Assembly: GCA_001899635.1 (NCBI GenBank) | Contig: MKVQ01000040.1 | Coordinates: 437,915 to 501,914 of the forward strand | Length of the DNA: 64,000 nt | Reading direction: 5' to 3' | Source: Myxococcales bacterium 68-20 | Lineage (GTDB): Bacteria; Myxococcota_A; Polyangia; Polyangiales; Polyangiaceae | In this document: positions 36,129 to 43,152 of the stretch, in pieces | How the letters are laid out: each line of letters begins with the position of its first letter | Numbering within the stretch: the stretch's first letter is position 1 | Translations under genes and position numbers: made by a program | Notes under the pieces: model-generated | The model's database searches: none | Told to the model about the DNA's origin: nothing | The model's input: the letters and a program-made list of their open reading frames with translations, nothing else

Positions 36129-36146
36129 TTGGGGCGCGAGCCCCAA
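36129..36146. terminator. Hairpin between convergent genes
   Basis: The sequence ttggggc-gcga-gccccaa has a 7-bp stem and a tetraloop, placed 3 bp from the stop of the glycosyltransferase at 36149 and about 70 bp after the membrane protein. It is a bidirectional terminator candidate without a T-run. Confidence 0.4.
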
Positions 36147-36148
36147 GT

Positions 36149-37528
36149 TCAACCGTCGCCGCTCTTCGCGTCCGTCGCTTCGTTCGCGCTGACTTCGGGA
36201 GACGCTGCAGCCGTGTCGGTCGCGCCGGTCGCCGCCGTCGTCTGGTCGTCGGAGACGGAAGCAGGTTTCACGGGCGGAACGCTCGGCGTCGCTGCGCGCG
36301 GCGGCGGCGGGGTGCTCGTGCTCCTCGGCGGAGGAATGCTCGGTGAAGGGCGGGGTGGCGGCACGCTCGGCGTGGCCGGCTTCGGCGCCACCGCAGGCGG
36401 TCGACCTGTCCTCACCGGCGGCGGGGGCTTCGAGAGCGAGGCCTCTGCAGCTGCACCGGCCGCGGCGATCGCGGGAGGCGGTGGCGGGACGTCGAGCGGT
36501 CCGCCCGGCGTGGCCAGCGGAGCTCGCGGCGGCGGCGGTGGCGTCAGCACCTCGAGGTCCGACGTGACGAGCTTCTCGACCTTCTGGCGCTTCGGGCGTC
36601 CGAAGTTGATCCGCTCCGAGATGATGTAGAGCGGCCGGCGCTTCACCTGCTCGTAGATGCGTCCGACGTATTCGCCGAGCACACCGAGCATGAAGAACTG
36701 CACGCTGAAGAGGAACGACACGAGCATGACGGTCGTCGTCCAGCCCGGCACGGTCCTTCCTGCGAACCAGCTGATCACCGAGGCGATCGCGTAGAGCACG
36801 CTGGCCGCGCCGACGAAAGCGCCGACGTACGTCGCGAAGCGGAGCGGCTGGATGCTGAACGACGCGATGCCGTCGATCGCGAACGCGATCATCTTCTTCA
36901 GCGGGTATTTGGTCTCGCCCGCGGCGCGCGCGGCGCGATCGTACTCGACCGCGGTCTGCTTGAAGCCGACCCAGGCGACGAGGCCGCGCACGAACCGGTG
37001 CGACTCGCGGAGCCCGCGCATCGTCGTCACGACGCGGCGGCTCATCAGGCGGAAGTCGCCGGTGTCGAGGGGGACCTCGATCGGAATCAGCGCTGCGAAG
37101 ATGCGGTAGAAGATCTTCGCCGTGACCAGCTTGAACGCCGACTCGCCCGCGCGCGATCGCCGGCGCCCGTAGACGACGTCGTAGCCCTCGCGCCACTTCG
37201 CGACCATCTCGAGGATGACCTCGGGCGGGTCCTGGAGATCGGCGTCCATCACGACGACGGCGCGGCCGCGCGACTTCTCCATCCCGGCGGTGATCGCGCG
37301 CTGGTGCCCGAAGTTCCGGGAGAAGCCGATGACGCGGTACCGGGGCTCGTGCGAGGCCATGCGCCGGAGGAGGTCGATCGACTTGTCCTTCGAGCCGTCG
37401 TTGACGAAGACGACCTCGGTGTCGATCGCGAGCGTCTTCAGCAGCTCCTTGAGACGCACGTCGAGCTGAGGAAGGACCTCCTCCTCGTTGTAGATCGGGA
37501 TGACGAGCGAGAGCTCGGGACGCGCCAC
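36149..37528 (-). CDS. Family 2 glycosyltransferase (GtrB/polyprenyl-phosphate type) with proline-rich tail
   Basis: The 459-residue protein has a GT-A domain (LSLVIPIYNEEEVLPQL, VNDGSKDKS, SRNFGHQRA and the metal motif DADLQDPP at 95-102), two membrane segments (about 230-260 and 270-300) and the SERINFGRPKRQ region typical of GtrB/DPMS-like enzymes, which load a sugar onto polyprenyl phosphate. Normal members end near residue 330. This one continues with about 125 residues almost entirely of Pro, Ala, Ser and Thr, including PPPPPRAPL-type runs. The tail is intact in frame and probably disordered. It lies 10 bp downstream of galE and is likely co-transcribed with it. Confidence 0.9.
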   Translation of the reverse strand: MARPELSLVIPIYNEEEVLPQLDVRLKELLKTLAIDTEVVFVNDGSKDKSIDLLRRMASHEPRYRVIGFSRNFGHQRAITAGMEKSRGRAVVVMDADLQDPPEVILEMVAKWREGYDVVYGRRRSRAGESAFKLVTAKIFYRIFAALIPIEVPLDTGDFRLMSRRVVTTMRGLRESHRFVRGLVAWVGFKQTAVEYDRAARAAGETKYPLKKMIAFAIDGIASFSIQPLRFATYVGAFVGAASVLYAIASVISWFAGRTVPGWTTTVMLVSFLFSVQFFMLGVLGEYVGRIYEQVKRRPLYIISERINFGRPKRQKVEKLVTSDLEVLTPPPPPRAPLATPGGPLDVPPPPPAIAAAGAAAEASLSKPPPPVRTGRPPAVAPKPATPSVPPPRPSPSIPPPRSTSTPPPPRAATPSVPPVKPASVSDDQTTAATGATDTAAASPEVSANEATDAKSGDG

Positions 37529-37538
37529 GGCGTCAGTT

Positions 37539-38522
37539 CTACCCCTGTTTCGCCCGAACCTTCCAGGCCCATGCGTCGCGGACGACGGTGTCGAGCTCGG
37601 TTCGCCTGGCCCTCCAGCCGAGGACCTTCTCGGCGCGCTCGACCTTTGCGACGAGCTCAGCGGGGTCCCCGGCGCGCGGGGGCGCTTCGAGGACGGGGAC
37701 GTCGCGGCCGGTGACGCGCTTCACCGCATCGATGACCTCGCGCACGGATCGGCCCCTGCCGGTCCCGAGGTTGAACGCGGCCGAGGCTCCGCCGGTCACG
37801 AGGTGCCGGAGCGCCGCGAGGTGCGCCTCGCAGAGATCGCTCACGTGGACGTAGTCCCGCACGCACGTACCGTCGGGCGTGGGCCACGACGTTCCGTAGA
37901 TCGAGAGTGACGGCCGCGTTCCGGCCGCGACGTCGAGCACGATCGGGATGAGGTGCGTCTCGGGCTCATGGCGTTCGCCGAGGCCCGCCTCCGCGTTCGC
38001 GCCGGCGGCGTTGAAGTAGCGAAGCGCGCTCCAGCGAAGGCCGTAGGCACGTCCGTACGACTCGAGCGCGCGCTCGACCGCGAGCTTGCTCTCGCCGTAC
38101 GGGCTCTCCGGACGCTTGGGGTGGTCCTCGTCGATCGGTACCTCGTCCGGCGTCCCGTAGACGGCCGCGGTCGAGGAGAACACGAAGGCCGGCGGCGTCG
38201 GGCTGGCCAGCACGGCCTCGAGCAGCGCGAGCGACCGCACCAGGTTGCCCTGCCAGTAGAGCCGAGGCGCGCTCACCGACTCCTCGACGCGGATCTTCGC
38301 GGCGAAGTGGCAGATGGCGTCGATCCGCTCGTCCCGGAGGAGCGCCGCGACGTCGGCCGTCGCGCCCACGTCGCCCTCGACGAAGCGCGCCTTCGGGGAG
38401 ACCGCGTCGCGATGTCCGGTCGACAGGTCGTCGAGCACGACGACGTCGTGGGACGCAGCGAGCAGTGTCTCGACCATGTGCGAGCCGACGTAGCCCGCGC
38501 CCCCGGTGACGAGGACCCTCAT
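37539..38522 (-). CDS. galE: UDP-glucose 4-epimerase
   Basis: The 327-residue extended SDR has the NAD motif GGAGYVG (7-13), DDLSTGH, FSSTAAVYG with the catalytic Ser/Thr, YGESK (Y142, K146), LRYFNAAGA and the C-terminal CVRDYVHVSDL characteristic of GalE. It interconverts UDP-glucose and UDP-galactose (possibly their N-acetyl forms) in the cytoplasm, supplying sugar donors for the glycosyltransferases of this region. Its ATG overlaps the TGA of the upstream methyltransferase (38519-38522), and the GtrB-like gene follows 10 bp downstream, making a three-gene operon. Confidence 0.93.
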   Translation of the reverse strand: MRVLVTGGAGYVGSHMVETLLAASHDVVVLDDLSTGHRDAVSPKARFVEGDVGATADVAALLRDERIDAICHFAAKIRVEESVSAPRLYWQGNLVRSLALLEAVLASPTPPAFVFSSTAAVYGTPDEVPIDEDHPKRPESPYGESKLAVERALESYGRAYGLRWSALRYFNAAGANAEAGLGERHEPETHLIPIVLDVAAGTRPSLSIYGTSWPTPDGTCVRDYVHVSDLCEAHLAALRHLVTGGASAAFNLGTGRGRSVREVIDAVKRVTGRDVPVLEAPPRAGDPAELVAKVERAEKVLGWRARRTELDTVVRDAWAWKVRAKQG

Positions 38523-39166
38523 TGGCGGCCACCGTGCCCGTCGACGGAGGCGTTCGGGACGGACAGCGCCATGAGATGGTAGCGGACGCGATCGCTCGTG
38601 GGGCTCGACCCGATCGTCATGCCCTGCTCGACCGTGAGCCCAGCCCGTCGCGCGAGCGATGCGTAGGCGTCGGGGTCGCGGCAGAAGCGGCCGCGGTCCA
38701 TCATCGCCATGACGTTATTGAAGAGCTTGCCGGGCAAGAAGACGATGTCGCTCGTGACGATGCGCACCAGCCGCGGGGAGCTCGCGGCGAGCCGGAGCAC
38801 TCCGTCGGCCTCGGCATTGGTGAGGTGATGGAGGACGCCCGAGAGGATGACGCCGGTGGGGGAGAGGTCGGCGACGTCCTCCGCGCGGAGGGTCCGCTGC
38901 TCGAACCGCACGTTCGGCAGATGCCCCCAGCGGTTCTTGGCGGCCTCGATGGCGACCTGGTCGGTATCGACCCCCAGGTAGCTCTCGAAGCGGTCGAGGT
39001 AGCGGAGGGCGTCGCCCGTCCCGCAGCCGACGTCGAGCACGGACGCGCGCGCCTCGACCGGCAGAAGATCGTAGAGCGGCCGCATGTCGATGCCTCCGAC
39101 GACGCGCGGACGGACCTGGTCGTAGACGAACGGATGACCGAGAATTCTGCGATAGAGAGCGAGCAT
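38519..39166 (-). CDS. SAM-dependent methyltransferase
   Basis: From the ATG at 39166 the protein has 215 residues: motif I VLDVGCGTGDA (43-53), LGVDTD, then motif IV as GVILSGVLHHL and the segment IVTSDIVFLPGK. It is a class I methyltransferase of the type found in polysaccharide and lipid gene clusters. An in-frame GTG at 39187 could add seven residues; neither start has a clear ribosome site. It is the first gene of an operon with galE and the GtrB-like transferase, and lies divergent from the tRNA gene 78 bp away. Confidence 0.8.
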   Translation of the reverse strand: MLALYRRILGHPFVYDQVRPRVVGGIDMRPLYDLLPVEARASVLDVGCGTGDALRYLDRFESYLGVDTDQVAIEAAKNRWGHLPNVRFEQRTLRAEDVADLSPTGVILSGVLHHLTNAEADGVLRLAASSPRLVRIVTSDIVFLPGKLFNNVMAMMDRGRFCRDPDAYASLARRAGLTVEQGMTIGSSPTSDRVRYHLMALSVPNASVDGHGGRQ

Positions 39167-39243
39167 GAACACTTTCGACACTACCACCTGAAGAAGGGTG
39201 CTTGACAGGCAAGGCGCCGCAGCCTAAACACGCGCTCCTCGAC

Positions 39244-39316
39244 GGGCCAATAGCTCAATTGGTAGAGCAGTGGACTCTTAATCCATTGGTTTCGGGTTCA
39301 AGTCCCGGTTGGCCCA
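39244..39316 (+). tRNA. tRNA-Lys (anticodon CTT)
   Basis: The 73-nt cloverleaf is complete. The acceptor GGGCCAA pairs with TTGGCCC and has A as discriminator. The D-stem is GCTC/GAGC, the anticodon stem GTGGA/TCCAT, the loop CTCTTAA with anticodon CTT at 34-36, and the T-stem TCGGG/CCCGG around TTCAAGT. CCA is not encoded. The 3' side borders decayed integrase and other mobile DNA, so this tRNA probably served as an integration site. I see no second copy of its 3' end in the window. Confidence 0.93.
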
Positions 39317-39416
39317 CTATCACTTCGCTAGGTTGCGCTTCGCTGGCCCGATCCTCTGGGTCAAATAGCGCTGCCGTAAGCATTGGGAGCGGCGCTCCGA
39401 TGCCGTCACGGATGGC

Positions 39417-39850
39417 CTACGCCGTCCGGACATAGATCTGCGTCGTCTGGAAGTTGGTGTGGCCGGCGCGCTGCATGATCTTCAGCGCCTCATCCCCGCG
39501 GACGGCCATCCACGTTAGGCCCGTTGCGCCGAGATCGTGTCACGAGAGCTGCTTGGTCGTCTTCGTCGACGTGTGGAGCTCGGCGCGGCCACGCCGGCCT
39601 TCGCGAGCCAGCGACGCAGCCCCACGGCCATCTCGGGTTCGCTCAGTAGGTCGAGGATCGGGCCCTTGCCACCCGCGCGATTGAATAGATCGCGAAGGAG
39701 GGGGAGAAGCTCCGGTTCGATGCTGAACCGTCCAGCGCGGCGCGTCTTCGTCGGCATGATCTTGCGCGCTCGCCGGTCCCAGGCCCGGTGGATGTGGATG
39801 GTCGCGTGTTCGAGATCTCCATCGCCAGGCAAGATGTTGTGAGTGCGGTG
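39417..39850 (-). pseudogene. Decayed tyrosine recombinase (phage-type integrase) C-terminal part
   Basis: Reading on the minus strand, one frame gives IHIHRAWDRRARKIMPTKTRR and GRFSIEPELLPLLRDL, the middle of a phage-type integrase. A second frame gives HDLGATGLTWMAVRGDEALK and then MQRAGHTNFQTTQIYVRTA before a stop at 39417-39419. A frameshift separates them and a TGA precedes HDL. The catalytic HDLR arginine has become glycine (HDLG), so the enzyme would be dead even if the frame were restored. Its end faces the tRNA-Lys gene 100 bp away, as expected for an element integrated there. The N-terminal part is lost, and the ORF6N remnant abuts instead. Confidence 0.7.
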
Positions 39851-39854
39851 AGGC

Positions 39855-40165
39855 CGCTGTGACGCTGAACTTCGCGTCGTACTTCTTCTCCAGCGTGGCG
39901 AGGCGCCTTGCGAGATCGGCGTTCGTCGCAAGTATGTAGCTGGCGCAGCCGAACGAAGGCGCGAACGATCTCGATACTCACCTGGATGGCGCGAGGGATG
40001 CGAAGGACTGCCGACAGCATCGCGCCCCGTGTTCCGTGAAGGCGTAAGGGCGGTCGCCGCGGCCCCCGCCCTGTCTTTGAGGTGCCAATTGGGTCCTCAA
40101 AGCGGCGTCCTCCTCTGCCGAGAGCTGGAACATGAGATCGGAGGGAAGTCCCGACGACACGGACG
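39855..40165 (-). pseudogene. Decayed ORF6N-domain protein
   Basis: Three minus-strand frames together spell an ORF6N (phage/mobile-element DNA-binding) protein: LPSDLMFQLSAEEDAALRTQ and DRPYAFTEHGA in the first, VSIEIVRAFVRLRQL in the second, and LATNADLARRLATLEKKYDA in the third. At least two frameshifts (near 40020 and 39945) break it, and its C-terminal end runs into the integrase remnant near 39850. Upstream of about 40165 the similarity ends. Confidence 0.65.
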
Positions 40166-40295
40166 AGATCGACCGTCGCGCGGCGGCGGCGCTGTACGGC
40201 GAGGATTCCGGCGCGCCCCTGGGATGAGCTTCGGGAACGCTCAGGAACGGCTGGGCTCCAAGCCGGTCAGCCCGAAGTGAGCTAAGCTTCCTGGC

Positions 40296-40493
40296 ATGGC
40301 ATCCGGTCCCCGCTCCTCCCCGTCGTCCACGTCGGGCGGTGCGCTCATGCAGCCGCACCCCGACGACGTGGCGGATCTTCGAGCGGCGGCCGATGCGGCC
40401 GATCGTGGCGAGTTGCTTACGCCAGAGCAGTCCGAAGCGTACTTGCGGTGGCTGGAATCCGGCGAAGGCCCGTGTCCCGTCAACTTGGGCTGA
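40296..40493 (+). CDS. Small acidic hypothetical protein in the tRNA-Lys island
   Basis: The frame gives 65 residues from the ATG at 40296 or 48 from the ATG at 40347. The C-terminal part, DLRAAADAADRGELLTPEQS followed by EAYLRWLESGEGPCPV, is an acidic amphipathic helix pair with normal codon use. A second small frame starts 28 bp further on the same strand. The size, order and mobile context resemble a regulator or antitoxin preceding its partner, but I do not recognise the family. Confidence 0.45.
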   Translation: MASGPRSSPSSTSGGALMQPHPDDVADLRAAADAADRGELLTPEQSEAYLRWLESGEGPCPVNLG

Positions 40494-40521
40494 CGGACCG
40501 CTACCTCCGAGCGACAGGCGC

Positions 40522-40845
40522 TTGAGGCTCGAACCTGGAAGCGTCCGTGGCGCCGCGCTCGCGCGCACCATCCGCGCACTCCTCAGCGCCGACGAGCTCC
40601 CGTCCCCCGTCGACACGCGGGCCGTCATCCCGCCGACGTCGGAGGCGTTCGTCCGCCGCGTTGCGAACCACAACGTGTGGATCTGGTATCGCGCGACGGA
40701 CGTCGAGCTCGTCCTCCTCAGCGCCACGAGCGAGCCACCGAACCCGATCGACTCAGAGCCTGTGCGACGTCGGCTCGAAGGCCGCCCACGCTTGGAACGA
40801 AGCCCTGTCCTGATGCTCACCACGCTTCCGTGGACACCCGATTAG
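40522..40845 (+). CDS. Small hypothetical protein following the acidic protein
   Basis: From the TTG at 40522 the frame gives 107 residues with ARTIRALLSADELPSPVDTR, VIPPTSEAFVRRV and VANHNVWIWYRATDVELVLL then SATSEPPNP. The pattern of a helix followed by a strand-rich NHNVWIWY block looks like a compact alpha/beta protein, not random frame. The start is unsure; the frame is open further upstream over the preceding gene. It may pair with the 40296 gene. Toxin function is speculation. Confidence 0.4.
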   Translation: MRLEPGSVRGAALARTIRALLSADELPSPVDTRAVIPPTSEAFVRRVANHNVWIWYRATDVELVLLSATSEPPNPIDSEPVRRRLEGRPRLERSPVLMLTTLPWTPD

Positions 40846-40870
40846 CGCGAGCGTGCGCGAGGAGTGTTCG

Positions 40871-40985
40871 ATGGCGAAGCGACAGACACGACGGGCCCGG
40901 CGCTCGTTCAGCCCGGAGCTCAGGCCGAAGCCGTTCGGCTTTGCAGGGGCGGCGACCGCACAACGGCGCTTTCGCCAAGGAGAAC
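40871..40985 (+). mobile_element. IS3-family transposase OrfA remnant
   Basis: The start codon at 40871 opens MAKRQTRRARRSFSPEL, then a +1 shift near 40920 continues AQAEAVRLCRGGDRTTA. Together they match the N-terminus of IS3-type OrfA (…RRSFSPEFKAEAVRL…), the helix-turn-helix part of the transposase. The similarity stops after about 115 bp, and no OrfB or terminal repeats are visible. Another fragment (DQALRRLTKRFGGGDLLLAL, ending at 41232) follows that I cannot assign. This is a dead element fragment. Confidence 0.5.
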
Positions 40986-41266
40986 GGGTAGCGGCACGCG
41001 CCATGGCAGCCCGCGCGCCCATCGAGCGCTCCGCACTCCGTCAAGGAGGTGCGGACGCAGGTGTCGCTCATCGCCGGTCGAGTCGAAACGCTCGCCGGAC
41101 GCCTTCGCGACGAGCTCGTCGCGAAGGCGCCGCTGCCAGACGTCTCGCGCTTGGAGCCGCGACCAGGCGCTCCGCCGATTGACGAAGAGGTTCGGCGGCG
41201 GAGACCTGCTGCTCGCGCTTCGCAAGGAATGATCCTCGCCCGGAGCGTGCCCTCGACCGCCTCGCG

Positions 41267-43096
41267 TCAACGCGGGGGAGCGACCGGAGCCGTCACCGGG
41301 TTGAGCGGCCGGCTACCCGAGCCAGCGGCGTAGCCGTAGCTCACGTATGGGCCGACACCCCAGACGGTCACGGAGAAGGGGCCTTCGCTCTTGGCCTCTT
41401 GCCTGCCGTAGTCGCAGGTCCCCTTCGGGAACGTCAGCGGCCTTCCGGAGCTCGCGAGGCGGACCCACGCGAGCTCGTATTCACCGCTGTTGCCGACGGG
41501 TTGGAAGCCCTCGATCGGGCCAGCGCACTCGAGCTCGACGGGCAAGAACCCGCGCGCCGTCTTGCGGCGGACGATCGTGAGGCCCGTCTCGGGATACGTG
41601 TGGTCGGTGAAGAATACGTAGCGGTCGAGGAACTGATCGGCCGGCACGATGTTGACGTAGTCGGGATCGCCCTGCGCGCGATTCACATGGGGCGAATAGG
41701 AACTGGCGCTCGTCATGAAGACGCTTGCGTAGAAAGGATGTTCGGCGTCCTGGCTCGAGACGGTCACGATCTCGTCGGTGCGGAACGTGCTGACCTCGCC
41801 GGCTTCGAGCGTCTCCGGAGCGCCGGCGGGCCGCGCTGGATCGTACGTGAGCTTCGTTCCGTTGACCGCGCCCACGAGGCGCCAGATGACCCGCTCGCGA
41901 CGGTCGGTGTCGGCCACCGAGTGGGTCCGTGTCGGGTACGGCGCAAGGACGTACTGGCTGCCCCACTGCGAGAGCGCAGCGATCTGCTGCTGGAGGTAGT
42001 CGCAAGTGGCGCCCACGGTCGGGACGGGCGTGCACTCGGAGCCTCCGAAGACACCGACGCGCTTCGAGGCCTCGATCGCGGTGCCCGTGAGATCCGCCAG
42101 CTGCGCGAACTGGAGGACCTGCCCCTTCGACAACATGTAGCTTTGCGGCTCACCTGCCGCCGCGCCCCGAACGCCGATGCCATCCACGACGTCCACCTTC
42201 GGCAGGATCCGCACCTCGGTATCGTCCTCGGCCGCGACGATCTGCAGCGACGTCGGCACGAGGGACTCGGGCCTGGAGCCGTTCCAGTCCATCCGAGGAG
42301 CTGACGCCGATACTGCGACGTAGTTCGTATCCCAGGCGGATACCGGAAGAAGGAGGGTCGCGGTCGAAAGATGAGAGCTTGCGCCGCCGTATGGGTAGAT
42401 CGAATAGGCGCTGATCGGCGCATCCGTCTTCAGCTGGAACGCGCGCTCGATCGCCGTTCCGTGCACCATCGGATCCTCGAGAATGGCCGGCTCGACCGGG
42501 CACGGGGCGTGGTCCGGTTCGGTCAACTTGTTCGGCGTGCCATGAGAGAGGAAGATGATCGCGACGCCGCCCGGGGGTACTCCCTCGGTGAGCCGCGTGT
42601 AGAGGACCTCGTCGCCGACCTTCTGCGCCGAGTACATCGCGCGCGAGATGTCGAAAGGAGCACCGCCGTGCTCGGCCGTCACGTGGACCGTCGTTTCCCA
42701 CGTGTTCGCGATGAACGCGGCGAAGCACGACGGCGTCAGGCGCAACGCATCTTCCGGCGGCACCGTGTAGAACGAGCAGCCGACCGAGCCTTTCGAGAGC
42801 TCTGCGCTGAGGCACGCATCGACGCAGCGTCCGTCACCACATCCGAGCCCTGCGCCGCACGTCTCGACGACCGTCTCTTCGGGGTCGCCGTCGCACACGC
42901 GAAGCACGCTCTTCAGGTCCCTCGAGCAGCGAAGCTTGCACGGCGATTCGGGCGGTGCGGCGTCGACGTCGGAGCCGAACTCGCTCTTCGGCCCCTCGGA
43001 GAAACCACGACTAGAGGCACTGCATGCCCCCACGACGACGCACGAGACCGCGCCCGCGAGGGCGAGCAGCTTCGAGACGGTGCGTGCACTGACCAT
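41267..43096 (-). CDS. IgGFc-binding-type surface lipoprotein (cluster A)
   Basis: The 609-residue precursor has a lipoprotein signal peptide (VVVGAC, lipidated C25), a Ser/Asp-rich spacer, a Cys-rich stretch (about 50-105 with CKLRCSRDLKSVLRVC and CGAGLGCGDGRC), then a large beta domain with FAAFIANTWETTVHVTAEHG, ISAYSIYPYGG, VFGGSECTPVP and a final VWGVGPYVSYGYAAG. These are the hallmarks of the IgGFc-binding N-terminal domain family known from bacterial and animal surface proteins. GGAG lies 8 nt before the ATG at 43096. It is the last gene of cluster A, 56 bp after the RCC1 gene. Whether cluster B has a counterpart lies beyond the window. Confidence 0.82.
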   Translation of the reverse strand: MVSARTVSKLLALAGAVSCVVVGACSASSRGFSEGPKSEFGSDVDAAPPESPCKLRCSRDLKSVLRVCDGDPEETVVETCGAGLGCGDGRCVDACLSAELSKGSVGCSFYTVPPEDALRLTPSCFAAFIANTWETTVHVTAEHGGAPFDISRAMYSAQKVGDEVLYTRLTEGVPPGGVAIIFLSHGTPNKLTEPDHAPCPVEPAILEDPMVHGTAIERAFQLKTDAPISAYSIYPYGGASSHLSTATLLLPVSAWDTNYVAVSASAPRMDWNGSRPESLVPTSLQIVAAEDDTEVRILPKVDVVDGIGVRGAAAGEPQSYMLSKGQVLQFAQLADLTGTAIEASKRVGVFGGSECTPVPTVGATCDYLQQQIAALSQWGSQYVLAPYPTRTHSVADTDRRERVIWRLVGAVNGTKLTYDPARPAGAPETLEAGEVSTFRTDEIVTVSSQDAEHPFYASVFMTSASSYSPHVNRAQGDPDYVNIVPADQFLDRYVFFTDHTYPETGLTIVRRKTARGFLPVELECAGPIEGFQPVGNSGEYELAWVRLASSGRPLTFPKGTCDYGRQEAKSEGPFSVTVWGVGPYVSYGYAAGSGSRPLNPVTAPVAPPR

Positions 43097-43152
43097 CACT
43101 TGGACTCCACGATGTAAAAGGGCTGCGCGACGGGGCCGGCCCCGTCGATCGA

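Noticed and set aside
40106-40228. Small plus-strand frame opposite the ORF6N remnant (MRSEGSPDDTDEIDRR...)
   Set aside because: Only about 30 codons; it lies over the start of the ORF6N similarity and has no supporting feature.
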